A DNA stretch of 64,000 nucleotides from Sphaerisporangium perillae. GTDB lineage: Bacteria; Actinomycetota; Actinomycetes; Streptosporangiales; Streptosporangiaceae. The notes beneath the pieces are model-generated. The model searched no databases and had not been told where the DNA came from. It saw only the letters and a list, made by a program, of their open reading frames with translations. A program made the translations under genes and the position numbers. Positions within the stretch are counted from its first letter, which is position 1. Each line of letters opens with the position of its first letter. Below are positions 1 through 9,247 of the stretch, in pieces. Where the stretch lies: the NCBI RefSeq assembly GCF_023276435.1, contig NZ_JALLPO010000038.1, positions 1 through 64,000 of the forward strand, written 5' to 3'.

Positions 1-1106
1 CCGGGAGCGGCGCGGGCGCCGCCTTCACCGCGGCCGTGGCGGTGCTGATCATCGCCTGCCCGTGCGCCCTGGGCCTGGCCACCCCGACCGCGCTGCTGGT
101 CGGCACCGGCCGGGGCGCCCAGCTCGGTATCCTGATCAAGGGGCCGGAGGTGCTGGAGTCCACCCGCGCGATCGACACGGTCGTGCTGGACAAGACCGGC
201 ACGGTCACCGAGGGCAAGATGACCCTGGCCGAGGTCCACCTGGCCGACGGCCAGGACGAGACCGAGGTGCTGCGCCTGGCGGGCGCGCTGGAGCACGCCT
301 CCGAACATCCGATCGCCCAGGCCATCGCCCGCGGAGCGGCCGAGCGCGCAGGGGAACTGCCGGCGGCCGAGGACTTCGCCAACGTCGAAGGGCTCGGCGT
401 CCAGGGCGTCGTGGACGGGCATGCCGTGCTGGTCGGCCGTCCCCGGCTGCTGGCCGAGTGGTCCCAGCACCTGCCCGCCGGCCTGGAGCGGGCGGTGCAC
501 GCAGCCCAGGTGGCCGGCCGTACCGCCGTCGCGGTCGGCTGGGACGGCCAGGCCCGCGCGGTCCTGGTCGTCGCCGACACCGTGAAGCCCACCTCGGCTC
601 GGGCGATCCGCGAGCTGCGGGCGCTCGGGCTGACCCCGGTGCTGCTCACCGGCGACAACGAGGCGGTCGCCCGGACGGTCGCCGCCGAGGTCGGCATCGA
701 GGAGGTCATCGCCGAGGTGCTGCCCGCCGACAAGGTGGAGGTGGTCAAGCGGCTGCAGTCCGAAGGCCGTACCGTCGCCATGGTCGGCGACGGGGTCAAC
801 GACGCCGCGGCGCTGGCCCAGGCCGATCTGGGGCTGGCGATGGGCACGGGCACCGACGCGGCCATCGAGGCCTCCGATCTGACCCTGGTCCGCGGCGACC
901 TGCGGGTCGCGGCCGACGCCCTCCGCCTGTCCCGCCGCACGCTGGCCACCATCAAGGGCAACCTGTTCTGGGCCTTCGCCTACAACGTGGCCGCCCTGCC
1001 ACTGGCCGCCGCGGGCCTGCTCAACCCCATGATCGCCGGAGCCGCCATGGCGTTCTCCTCGGTCTTCGTCGTCACCAACAGCCTCCGCCTGCGCCGCTTC
1101 CACTGA
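1..1106 (+). CDS. Copper-type P1B ATPase, C-terminal part
   Basis: Heavy-metal translocating P-type ATPase that would export copper or a related soft metal across the membrane. The reading frame is open from the left edge, so the N-terminal metal-binding and first membrane segments lie outside the window. What is visible starts in the helix with the metal-binding ACPCALG motif, followed by the phosphorylation loop DKTGTVTEG, the HP element (SEHPIAQ), the nucleotide-domain TGDN motif and the hinge [12 protein letters not shown]. It ends with two membrane helices and a short basic tail. The CPC motif supports a Cu(I)/Ag(I) subclass. It is followed by a hairpin that probably ends its transcript. 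Confidence 0.93.
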   Translation, partial: GSGAGAAFTAAVAVLIIACPCALGLATPTALLVGTGRGAQLGILIKGPEVLESTRAIDTVVLDKTGTVTEGKMTLAEVHLADGQDETEVLRLAGALEHASEHPIAQAIARGAAERAGELPAAEDFANVEGLGVQGVVDGHAVLVGRPRLLAEWSQHLPAGLERAVHAAQVAGRTAVAVGWDGQARAVLVVADTVKPTSARAIRELRALGLTPVLLTGDNEAVARTVAAEVGIEEVIAEVLPADKVEVVKRLQSEGRTVAMVGDGVNDAAALAQADLGLAMGTGTDAAIEASDLTLVRGDLRVAADALRLSRRTLATIKGNLFWAFAYNVAALPLAAAGLLNPMIAGAAMAFSSVFVVTNSLRLRRFH

Positions 1107-1147
1107 CGAATGGCCCTCCTCGTGCGGCGTCACATCAAAGAGGGCCT

Positions 1148-1189
1148 GGAGAAGGCCGCCCGGGCGGGGGGAGCCCGGCGGCCTTCTCC
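1148..1189. terminator. Bidirectional hairpin terminator
   Basis: Perfect 13-bp inverted repeat (1148-1160 with 1177-1189, GGAGAAGGCCGCC and its complement) between the convergent ATPase and SDR genes. It has no clear U-tract, which is usual for actinomycete terminators. Confidence 0.7.
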
Positions 1190-1197
1190 GGGCCCGG

Positions 1198-1950
1198 TCA
1201 GAGGGGGACGGAAGTGGTCAGGCCGCCGTCGACGACGAGCTCCTGGCCGGTGATGTAGGAGGCCCGGGAGGACAGCAGGAAGTACGCGGCGTCGGCGATG
1301 TCGGCGGCCATGCCGAGCCGGCCGAGCGCCACGTGGCCGCGGCACTCCTCCTGGGCCTCCTCGGTGGTGGAGATGGCCTCGAACATCTCGGTCACGATGT
1401 AGCCGGGGCTGATGGCGTTCACCCGGATGCCGCGGGTGCCGAGGTCGGGGGCCAGGGTGCGGGCCAGGTTGACGACGGCGGCCTTGCTCGCCGCGTACAC
1501 CGAGGTGAAGGCGAGACCGCGGTGGGTCAGCCAGGACCCGTTGACGACCACCGAGCCGCCGTCGCGGAGGATCGGCAGCGACTTCTGGACGGTGAAGTAG
1601 ACGCCCTTGAAGTTGGTACCGACGATGGTGTCGAAGTCCTCCTCGGTGACGTCCCCGCTGCGGGCGAACCCGGCGATGCCGGCGTTGGCGAAGACGCCGT
1701 CAAGTCCGCCGAAGCGCTCCTGGATCCGCGAGAAGAGCCGGTCGAGATCGCCGGCGCGGGCGACGTCCGTGGGGACCGCCAGGACGCGGTCGCCCGCGTC
1801 GAGGTCCTTCGCCGCCGCCTCGAGGCGGTCCTCGCCGCGTCCGGCGAGCACCACGCGGGCCTCGGCGTCCAGCAGCCGCTGTGCGGTGGCCAGGCCCATG
1901 CCGCTGCCGCCACCGGTGATCAGTACCGTCTTACCTGTGAACTCGGCCAT
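1198..1950 (-). CDS. Short-chain dehydrogenase/reductase
   Basis: Classical SDR of 250 aa using NAD(P)H on an unknown alcohol or ketone. It shows the Rossmann motif TGGGSGMG near residues 12-19, the ANAG motif, a catalytic serine in NGS and the YAASK active-site motif, and ends in the usual VVDGGLTTSV region. The start ATG at 1950 (MAEFTGK) is preferred: the frame runs further upstream, but that part has no family similarity. The gene converges on the P-type ATPase and is divergent from the flavin monooxygenase. Membership in the biosynthetic locus is possible but cannot be decided from sequence. Confidence 0.88.
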   Translation of the reverse strand: MAEFTGKTVLITGGGSGMGLATAQRLLDAEARVVLAGRGEDRLEAAAKDLDAGDRVLAVPTDVARAGDLDRLFSRIQERFGGLDGVFANAGIAGFARSGDVTEEDFDTIVGTNFKGVYFTVQKSLPILRDGGSVVVNGSWLTHRGLAFTSVYAASKAAVVNLARTLAPDLGTRGIRVNAISPGYIVTEMFEAISTTEEAQEECRGHVALGRLGMAADIADAAYFLLSSRASYITGQELVVDGGLTTSVPL

Positions 1951-2460
1951 GCGGCCAGCGTCACATCCGCCCGTCTTCCCGTACATCTCCGGAATTGCGC
2001 TCTTCATTTAAGGTGAACGGAAATGACGCGAGCGCGCGTACGGTGCCCGATAAACCCTTACCGGCCTTCTCACGGGTAACTCCAGCGCCGGTCGGGCCGC
2101 CGGGACAGCATTTCCGGAGATGCGTCATGGCGTGATCCGGCGTGACGATGTAGCGGTGCTGATCGGCGGGTGATGCCGGCGGATCGGGCCGGCGGCGACA
2201 CCGGCACGCTCGCCGGGTGTTCATTTCCGAGCTCCTCGGCGTCTTTCTCCGAAGCCGGATCCATTCGCCCGCACGGCGGCGGAGTTCTCGGGTTCTCACG
2301 TTCAACGCGACGATTCACCACGGCCCCGGTCACGGCCGGCGTGGAAATCCAGGCGGCGCGGGTGGTCGCCATGCAGGAAAAGGCCGGTCCTTCGCCGGCC
2401 GGCCGGCGGCCGCACAGACGATGCCGGATCAGAATACGGAAATTCGAGGAGATGACCACG
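1951..2460. other. Divergent intergenic region
   Basis: About 500 bp between the SDR (minus) and the FAD monooxygenase (plus), so it must carry promoters for both. Open frames cross it on both strands, but none has a ribosome site plus recognisable protein. A GC hairpin (GGCCGG...CCGGCC) lies around 2380-2400 in the likely leader of the monooxygenase. No operator could be identified with confidence. Confidence 0.5.
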
Positions 2461-3867
2461 ATGGGCAACGACGCCAATACCCGCGCGGTGGTGCTCGGCG
2501 GAAGCCTTGGGGGACTGTTCGCTGCCAGAGTGCTCGCCGACGCCTACGACGAGGTCGTCGTAGTCGACCGCGACCTGCTGGTCGGCGTGAGCGAGCCGCG
2601 ACGCGGCTGCCCGCAGGGACGCCACATCAGCGGCCTGCTGACCCGCGGCCAGCGGGCCATCGAGAGCATGTACCCGGGGATCACCGAGGAGCTGTTCGCC
2701 GACGGCGTCCCCCAGGGCGACCTGGCCGGGACCGTGCGCTGGTACGTCAGGGGCAAGCGGCTCAAGCAGCAGAAGGCCGACATGCTGTGCGTCGGCGCCA
2801 GCCGGCCGATGCTGGAGTTCCACGTGCGCAGGCGGACGGAGGCGCTGGGGAACGTGAGCTTCGCCGAGCGGCACGACATCCTCGGCCTGGAGGCGACCTC
2901 GGACCGCCGCAAGATCACCGGCGTGCGGGTGCAGAACCTCGACGGTGACAAGGGCGTGGAGGTCATCGAGGCCGACCTCGTCGTCGACGCCACCGGCCGG
3001 GGCTCGCGCACCCCCATCTGGCTGGAGGACCTCGGCTACGCCCGGGTCAAGGAGGACCGAAAGAAGATCGGTCTCGGCTACGTGACCCAGCACTACAAGC
3101 TGCGCGACGACCCCTACAAGGGCGACCTGTCGATCAACGGCGTGGCCTACCCCAAGCTGCCGCGCGGCATCCTGTTCGCCAAGACCGACGGCGACCGGGC
3201 CGAGATGACCACCTACGGGATCCTCGGCGACCACCCGCCGACCGACCAGGAGGGCCTGTTCGAGTTCATCAGGTCGCTCGGCATCCAGGAGATCTACGAC
3301 GCGGTGATCCAGGCCGAGCCGCTGGAGGAGCCGGTCGCGTTCCGCTTCCCGACGACCCTGCGGCGCCGCTACGAGGACATGGACCGCTTCCCCGACGGCC
3401 TGCTCGTGGTCGGCGACGCCGTCACCACGTTCAACCCGGTCTACGCGGGCGGCATGACCGTCGCCGCGCTGTCGGCGCTCACCATACGCGAGCACCTGCA
3501 CAGCGGGGCCGCCCCGCAACCGCTGGACTACTTCCGCGACCTCGCCCGCAACGTCATCGACCCGCCGTGGCAGGTGACCCACAACGTCGACCTCAGCTTC
3601 CCCGGCGTCGAGGGCAAGCGGCCCCTGAGCCTCAAGCTGGAGCAGGCGTTCATGACGCTGGTGCAGACCGCCGCCGCCCGCGACAGCCGGGTCACCGCCG
3701 GCTACATGCGCGTGGCCGGCCAGGTCGAGCACCCGAAGACCCTGATGAGCCCCAAGTTCCTGCTCCGCGTGCTGCTGGCCGCGACGGGCCTGTCGAAGTC
3801 GGCCACCCCGCCGGTCAAGACCCGCCCGATCCCGGCCCCCGACAAGAGCAAGGTCCCGACCTCCTAG
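2461..3867 (+). CDS. FAD-dependent epoxidase-like monooxygenase
   Basis: Flavoprotein monooxygenase of 468 aa with an N-terminal FAD-binding Rossmann motif (VLGGSLGGLFAAR), the conserved arginine-containing PRRGCPQGRH segment, a mid-protein VVDATGRGS strand and the C-terminal FAD ribityl motif VVGDAVTTFNPVYAGGM. This layout matches the LasC/epoxidase-like group of aromatic and polyketide monooxygenases. The WxWxIP motif of flavin halogenases is absent, so it should hydroxylate or epoxidise rather than chlorinate. The second of two ATGs (2461) is chosen because GAGGAG at 2446-2451 directly abuts the first. It is the first gene of the plus-strand run leading to the NRPS, 82 nt downstream, and is probably cotranscribed. 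The substrate is unknown; a carrier-bound beta-tyrosine intermediate or a partner acyl unit is plausible. Confidence 0.8.
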   Translation: MGNDANTRAVVLGGSLGGLFAARVLADAYDEVVVVDRDLLVGVSEPRRGCPQGRHISGLLTRGQRAIESMYPGITEELFADGVPQGDLAGTVRWYVRGKRLKQQKADMLCVGASRPMLEFHVRRRTEALGNVSFAERHDILGLEATSDRRKITGVRVQNLDGDKGVEVIEADLVVDATGRGSRTPIWLEDLGYARVKEDRKKIGLGYVTQHYKLRDDPYKGDLSINGVAYPKLPRGILFAKTDGDRAEMTTYGILGDHPPTDQEGLFEFIRSLGIQEIYDAVIQAEPLEEPVAFRFPTTLRRRYEDMDRFPDGLLVVGDAVTTFNPVYAGGMTVAALSALTIREHLHSGAAPQPLDYFRDLARNVIDPPWQVTHNVDLSFPGVEGKRPLSLKLEQAFMTLVQTAAARDSRVTAGYMRVAGQVEHPKTLMSPKFLLRVLLAATGLSKSATPPVKTRPIPAPDKSKVPTS

Positions 3868-3949
3868 AAGGAGATGGCCCGCCACCGGGATGACGCGATG
3901 AGACCGGCCGCCGAGGAGTTCCGCGCGGCGGCCGCACCTCGAAGGGAAC

Positions 3950-6900
3950 ATGTTGACTGAGGCATCTCCTCCCTGTGAGGCCGGTCCCCGGCGAGCCGTG
4001 ACATCGCACGCGCAGGATGGCTGGTGGTTCCTCGACAGGCTGGTCCCCGGGTCGCCTGCGCATCACCTGCACAGGGCGTACCGAGTGAGCGGCGACCTCG
4101 ACCTCGCCGCCCTGGGCGCGGCCTGGCGCGAGGTGGCCGGCCGGCACGAGACCCTCAGGACCACCCTCGCCGAGGCCGGCGGCCGGCCGGTGCGGTCGAT
4201 CGCCGCCGGACCTCCGGCGGCCCCGTCCTTCACCGACCTGCGCGCGGCGGCCCCGTCGTTCACCGACCTGCGCGCGGCGACGCCGCCGACCGGCGACGGC
4301 GCGTCCCTGGTCGCCGGCCACGTGGCGGATCCGCGCTCATTGACGGGCACGGCGGGCGAGGGCGTGTCTCCGGCCGTTGACGAGGCGGCCGCCCTGCGAT
4401 GGTGCGCGGAGCAGGCCGCGACACCGTTCGACCTCGCGGAGGGCCCGCCGGCCCGGCTGGCCGTCGCCCGGCTCGGGGACGGCGAGCACGCCGTCGCGCT
4501 GGTGCTGCACCGGGCCGCCGCCGATGACCGTTCCCTGTCGATCCTGGCGCACGAGCTCGCCGCCCATTACGCGGCCGCGCTGACCGGCGGGCCTGAAGAA
4601 GGCGCGCCGGCCGCGCGCCCCGTGGGAGGCGCGCCGTCCGGAGGCGCGCAGACGGGGCTGCCGGTGGGAGAGGCGCTTCCGCCGCAGTACGCCGAGTTCG
4701 CGCGGTGGCAGCGCGAGCCGGCCGGTGCGGCGGAGCTCCGCCGCCTTCGGGACTGGTGGATCTCCGCGCTGGCGCCGGCCCCGGCCTCCCCGGCGCTTCC
4801 GGTGGACCGCGCCCGTCCCGCCGGGCCGTCCTTCCACGGCGACCAGGTGCGGTTCGACTGGGGACGGGACCTCGCGCGCGATCTGGCCGCGCTGGCCCGC
4901 GCCGAAGGCACGACGCCGTTCGCCGTCCTGCTCGCGGCCGTGCAGTGCCTGCTGGGCCGGTACGGCCGCGAGGACCGGCCCGTGGTGGGCGCCACGGCGG
5001 CCTTCCGCCCACCGGGCTTCGAGGACGCCATCGGCCCGTTCGACGACCTCCTGGTGCTGCGCGGCGACCTGTCCGGCCGTCCCGCCTTCCGGGAGGTGCT
5101 CCGCAGGGCGGCCCGGCTGGCGGACGCGGCCCACGAGCACAGGGGTCTCCCTTTCGGCGAGCTGGTGCGCGCCGTGAACCCCGGCCGGGATCCTTACCGC
5201 GTCCCCATGTGCGACGTGATGCTCGTCCACCGCGACCTGCCGGAGCCCGAGTTCGAACTGCCCGGCGCGGTGGTCCGGCCGGTGCCGGTCGGCAACGGCT
5301 CGGCCAGGACCGATCTGGCCCTGGTCGTGGACCGCGCCGCGCCCTCGGTCACCGGATGCCTGGAATACCGCGACAGCCTGTTCGACCGGATGTCCGCGCG
5401 GCACATGCTCCGGCAGTTGCGCACCCTGCTGGCGGCCGCGCTCCGCGAGCCGGACCTTCCGATCGACGAGCTGCCCATGGAGGACGCCATCCGGATCGGT
5501 GCGGCGGTGCGCGAGGCCGACCTGACCGGCGCCGCCGTCGAGGACGGCCCGCCGGTCCACGAGCTGGTCCACCTGCGGGCGCGGGGCCGCCAGGACGCGG
5601 TGGCGGTGGCCTGGGATGGGGCCGAGGTCTCCTACCGCGAGATCGAGGAGCTCGCCGCGCCGGTGACCGCCGCGCTGCGGGCGGGCGATGGCGTCGAGGG
5701 GCTGCCGGTGGCGGTCCGGATGCCCCAGGGGCCGCGGCAGGCCGCGGCGCTGCTCGGCGTGCTCGACGCCGGCGCCCACCTGGTGTGCCTGGGCACCGGC
5801 GACACCGGTGAACGGGGTAAGGCGGTGCTCGCCGACCTCGTCCCGGCCTGCCTGGTGCTGGACGGTGAGCCGGCCGGCGATGAGCTCGCCGGTTGGCACC
5901 ACCGCGAGCTGGGCGGATGGATCCTGAACCTGGCGTCCCCGCCACCCCTGACCGGCGCTCTTTCGTCGGCGTCGGCCGCCCCACCGTCCGCGGGGCCGGA
6001 GACGCGTGCCTACGTCGCCTACACCTCGGGCTCGACCGGGCGGCCGAAGGGCATCCCGCAGTCGCACGCCGCCCTCGCGCATTTCGTCACCTGGTTCGCC
6101 GGGGAGTTCGGCATCGGGCCCGGGGCGCGGGTGGCGCAGTGGGCCGCGCCGGGGTACGACGCGAGCCTCGTCGAGATCTTCGCCACGCTGGCGGCGGGCG
6201 CGACGCTGTGCCCGGTTCCCGACCGGATCCGGGCGAACCCGGACAGGATGGCCGGCTGGCTGGCGGCGGAACGCATCACGCACTTCCAGACCGTCCCCAG
6301 CTTCGCCCGGCAACTCCTCGGCGCGCTCGCCGAACAGGACCCCGCACAGAACCCCGTGCGGAACGCCGGGCCGCTCCCCGAGCTGACGCATCTGCTGCTC
6401 GCGGGGGAGCCGCTGGCAGGGGAACTGGCGAACGGGCTGCGCACGGCCCTGCCGGGTGCCCGGCTGGTCAACCTGTACGGTCCGACCGAGGCGATCCTGG
6501 CGACCTGGCACGAGATCACCGGCCCGGTGTACGGGGTGGCGCCGATCGGCAGGTCCATTCCCGGACGGCAGGTCCTGGTGCTGGACGACCAGGACCGGCC
6601 CTGCCCGGCGGGCGTCACCGGGCACCTGGTCATCCGGAGCCCGCACGTCACCCCCGGGTACGCCGGCGCCGCGTCCGGCGAGCGCTCGCCATTCCTGCCG
6701 CTCCGCGGCTTCGACCCGGCACACCGCGCCTACCGGACCGGCGACCTCGGCCGCAGGCGGTGGGACGGGACGCTGGAGTTCGGCGGGCGCGGGGACTTCC
6801 AGGTCAAGTTCAACGGCGTCCGCATGGAGCTGACCGACATCGAGGCGGCGCTGGCCGCCCACCAGTCGGTGGCCGGGTGCGCCGTGGTGGCGGTGCCCGG

Positions 6901-7402
6901 CCCCGACGGCCTGGTGAGCCGCCTGGTGGCCTACGTCGTGCCGCGCACCGCGCCGGACGAAACGGCCGAGGCCACGCCCGATGTGTGGCGTGCGGCGTTG
7001 CGGCGGCGGTTCGGGAAGGCGATGCCGCCGGTGTCGTTCAGGACCCTGGACGCGCTCCCTCGCAACGTCGGCGGCAAGGTCGACCGGAACGCGCTGCCGC
7101 GTCCCGCCCCCTCCACGGCCGGCCGCGCCGCGAAGACGTCGCCGACCGCCGTGGAACGCGAGGTGGCCGCCGTCTGGTCGGAACTGCTCGGCGCGGACCG
7201 CGTCGACGCGGAGGTCTCATTCTTCGCGGCGGGCGGGAATTCCCTTTTGATCCCTTCACTGCTCGATCGGATTCGCATGCGTTTCGGAACGGCGGTCTCT
7301 CTCCCGCAGTTCTTCGCCGACCCGACGCCGGCCGGTCTGGCCGCTCTCATCGAGGCGCGATCCATACCGGAAAAAGCTGTTACCCAAACCATGATGGGGT
7401 GA
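3950..7402 (+). CDS. NRPS with C-A-T domains, C domain degenerate
   Basis: Single-module nonribosomal peptide synthetase of 1150 aa. Residues about 15-490 form a condensation domain, about 530-1050 an adenylation domain (A3 YTSGSTGRPKG near 691, NLYGPTE near 841, YRTGDLG, terminal GGKVDRNAL) and about 1065-1140 a thiolation domain with the pantetheine serine at about 1098 in AGGNSLL. The C domain's HHxxxDG motif reads H187-R-A-A-A-D-D, so the second, catalytic histidine is replaced by arginine. It may be structural only. The A-domain specificity segment begins with Asp in YDASLVE; with the aminomutase next door, tyrosine or beta-tyrosine is the likely substrate, but this is inference. There is no thioesterase. 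The start ATG at 3950 has a close AAGGGA; TTG 3953 is an alternative. Its stop is 5 nt before the aminomutase start. Confidence 0.9.
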   Translation: MLTEASPPCEAGPRRAVTSHAQDGWWFLDRLVPGSPAHHLHRAYRVSGDLDLAALGAAWREVAGRHETLRTTLAEAGGRPVRSIAAGPPAAPSFTDLRAAAPSFTDLRAATPPTGDGASLVAGHVADPRSLTGTAGEGVSPAVDEAAALRWCAEQAATPFDLAEGPPARLAVARLGDGEHAVALVLHRAAADDRSLSILAHELAAHYAAALTGGPEEGAPAARPVGGAPSGGAQTGLPVGEALPPQYAEFARWQREPAGAAELRRLRDWWISALAPAPASPALPVDRARPAGPSFHGDQVRFDWGRDLARDLAALARAEGTTPFAVLLAAVQCLLGRYGREDRPVVGATAAFRPPGFEDAIGPFDDLLVLRGDLSGRPAFREVLRRAARLADAAHEHRGLPFGELVRAVNPGRDPYRVPMCDVMLVHRDLPEPEFELPGAVVRPVPVGNGSARTDLALVVDRAAPSVTGCLEYRDSLFDRMSARHMLRQLRTLLAAALREPDLPIDELPMEDAIRIGAAVREADLTGAAVEDGPPVHELVHLRARGRQDAVAVAWDGAEVSYREIEELAAPVTAALRAGDGVEGLPVAVRMPQGPRQAAALLGVLDAGAHLVCLGTGDTGERGKAVLADLVPACLVLDGEPAGDELAGWHHRELGGWILNLASPPPLTGALSSASAAPPSAGPETRAYVAYTSGSTGRPKGIPQSHAALAHFVTWFAGEFGIGPGARVAQWAAPGYDASLVEIFATLAAGATLCPVPDRIRANPDRMAGWLAAERITHFQTVPSFARQLLGALAEQDPAQNPVRNAGPLPELTHLLLAGEPLAGELANGLRTALPGARLVNLYGPTEAILATWHEITGPVYGVAPIGRSIPGRQVLVLDDQDRPCPAGVTGHLVIRSPHVTPGYAGAASGERSPFLPLRGFDPAHRAYRTGDLGRRRWDGTLEFGGRGDFQVKFNGVRMELTDIEAALAAHQSVAGCAVVAVPGPDGLVSRLVAYVVPRTAPDETAEATPDVWRAALRRRFGKAMPPVSFRTLDALPRNVGGKVDRNALPRPAPSTAGRAAKTSPTAVEREVAAVWSELLGADRVDAEVSFFAAGGNSLLIPSLLDRIRMRFGTAVSLPQFFADPTPAGLAALIEARSIPEKAVTQTMMG
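4217..4276 (+). repeat. 30-bp in-frame tandem duplication inside the NRPS C domain
   Basis: Two adjacent 30-bp copies (4217-4246, 4247-4276) differing at one base encode APSFTDLRAA twice. They sit before a low-complexity insertion of about 40 residues and so lengthen the degenerate condensation domain. Confidence 0.85.
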
Positions 7403-7407
7403 GAATC

Positions 7408-9012
7408 GTGACTCTGCTGGAAACCGAACTGTCCGTTGATTTCGACGGTGAGAACCTGGAGATCGCCGATGTCCGGCGGGTGGCCGAGGACTGGGCGACG
7501 GTCACCGTGGCCCCCGCGGCGCTGGCGAGAGCCGCCACCAGCCGGCAGATGTTCGAGGAGACCGTACGGCAGGGCATCCCCGTCTACGGCGTGACCACGG
7601 GCTACGGCGAGATGATCTACATGCTGGTGGACACCTCCAAGGAGGTGGAGCTCCAGACCAATCTGGTCCGCAGCCACAGCGCCGGGGTCGGCCCCCTGTT
7701 CGCCGAGGACGAGGCCAGGGCCATCCTCGCCGCCCGGTTGAACGCCTTGGCCAGGGGCTACTCGGCGGTGCGGCCCGAGCTGCTCGAGCGCCTGGCGCTG
7801 TACCTCAACTTGGGCATCACCCCGGCCATCCCCGAGATCGGCTCGCTCGGGGCCAGCGGCGACCTGGCGACCCTGGCGCACATCGCCACCACGCTCATCG
7901 GCGAGGGGTACGTGCTGCGCGAGGGCAAGCGGGTGGAGACGGCGACGGTCCTGCGCGAGCACGGCATCGAGCCGCTGCAGCTGCGCTTCAAGGAGGGCCT
8001 CTCGCTGATCAACGGCACCTCCGGGATGACCGGTCTCGGGTCGCTGGTCGTCGGGCGCGCGGTGGAGCAGGTGCGGCAGGCCGAGATCGTCACGGCCCTG
8101 GTGGTCGAGACACTGCGCGGCTCGACCAGCCCGTTCCTCGCCGAAGGCCACGACATCGCCCGCCCCCACCAGGGGCAGATGGACACGGCGGCCAACATGC
8201 GGGCGCTGATGCGGGGGAGCGGCCTGACGCTGGAGCACGCCGAGCTGCGGCGGCAGGCGCAGGAGCAGCGGGCCGGCAACGGCGTGGACCGCACCGAGGT
8301 CTACATCCAGAAGGCGTACACGCTGCGCGCCATCCCGCAGGTCGTCGGCGCGGTCCGCGACACCCTGTACCACGCGGCCGAGAAGCTGCGCATCGAGCTG
8401 AACTCCTCCAACGACAACCCGCTGTTCTTCGAAGGCCAGGAGATCTTCCACGGCGCCAACTTCCACGGCCAGCCGATCGCGTTCGCGATGGACTACGTCA
8501 CGATCGCGCTCACCCAGCTCGGGGTGTTCTCCGAGCGCCGCACCAACCGGCTGCTGAACCGGCACCTCAGCGACGGGCTGCCGGAGTTCCTCGTGGCGGG
8601 CGACCCCGGGCTCAACAGCGGGTTCGCCGGCGCGCAGTACCCGGCGACCGCGCTGGTCGCCGAGAACAGGACCATCGGCCCGGCCAGCACCCAGAGCGTC
8701 CCGTCCAACGGCGACAACCAGGACGTCGTCAGCATGGGCCTCATCGCGGCGCGCAACGCGCGCAGGGTGCTGTCGAACAACAACCGCATCCTCGCCGTGG
8801 AGTTCCTCGCCGCCGCGCAGGCGGTCGACGTGTCGGGACGGTACGACGACCTCAGCCCGGCCGGGAAGGCGACGTACGGCCTCGTGCGCTCGCTGGTGCC
8901 GACGCTGGACCGCGACCGGTACATGTCCGACGACATCGAGCTGGTGGCCGCCGCGGTGTCCCGCGGGGAGTTCCTCGAGGCCGCCGGAAGCGTGGACGTC
9001 GAGCTGCGCTGA
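7408..9012 (+). CDS. MIO-dependent tyrosine 2,3-aminomutase (SgcC4-like)
   Basis: Converts L-tyrosine to beta-tyrosine with the self-made MIO electrophile. The 534-aa protein has the MIO-forming Ala149-Ser150-Gly151 in SLGASGDLA, the YGVTTGYGE loop with the catalytic tyrosine, the INGTSGMTG segment and the SSNDNPLF motif of the ammonia-lyase/aminomutase family. His90 in RSHSAGVG corresponds to the residue that selects tyrosine over phenylalanine. From memory, the stretches YGVTTGYGEMIYM and LQTNLVRSHSAGVGPLFAED match the C-1027 enzyme SgcC4 almost exactly. Start GTG 7408 follows GGGGTGAG right after the NRPS stop, so the two genes are translationally linked. Lyase activity alone cannot be excluded, but the sequence class is aminomutase. 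Confidence 0.93.
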   Translation: MTLLETELSVDFDGENLEIADVRRVAEDWATVTVAPAALARAATSRQMFEETVRQGIPVYGVTTGYGEMIYMLVDTSKEVELQTNLVRSHSAGVGPLFAEDEARAILAARLNALARGYSAVRPELLERLALYLNLGITPAIPEIGSLGASGDLATLAHIATTLIGEGYVLREGKRVETATVLREHGIEPLQLRFKEGLSLINGTSGMTGLGSLVVGRAVEQVRQAEIVTALVVETLRGSTSPFLAEGHDIARPHQGQMDTAANMRALMRGSGLTLEHAELRRQAQEQRAGNGVDRTEVYIQKAYTLRAIPQVVGAVRDTLYHAAEKLRIELNSSNDNPLFFEGQEIFHGANFHGQPIAFAMDYVTIALTQLGVFSERRTNRLLNRHLSDGLPEFLVAGDPGLNSGFAGAQYPATALVAENRTIGPASTQSVPSNGDNQDVVSMGLIAARNARRVLSNNNRILAVEFLAAAQAVDVSGRYDDLSPAGKATYGLVRSLVPTLDRDRYMSDDIELVAAAVSRGEFLEAAGSVDVELR

Positions 9013-9247
9013 ACCTTCGGTCACCCGCCGGCGCCCGCCCCGGTCACGGAGGCGCCGGCACACAGCAATTTAGAAGAACAGGGACCCGGCTCGGGATGGA
9101 TACAGTTAATCGATATGGCCGCGCGGACCATTCTCCCCGCCCCGGGCCGGGCGGCCGGGCGATTTCTCCTGTGCATCGAGGAATTCCGCGCGTACCCGGC
9201 GGCGCCGACGTCACCTCGCGCAGACCTGAAGGAGGATCTGGAGCGTC

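Noticed and set aside
2461..3867. Possible flavin halogenase (SgcC3 counterpart)
   Set aside because: The WxWxIP halogenase motif is missing and the sequence follows the epoxidase-like monooxygenase pattern.
2302..3951. Long minus-strand frame opposite the FAD monooxygenase
   Set aside because: Shadow of the real gene: no ribosome site and no recognisable domain.
5893..7407. 500-codon upstream extension of the aminomutase frame
   Set aside because: It overlaps the NRPS A domain out of frame and has Arg/Pro/Gly composition; the family similarity begins at the GTG at 7408.
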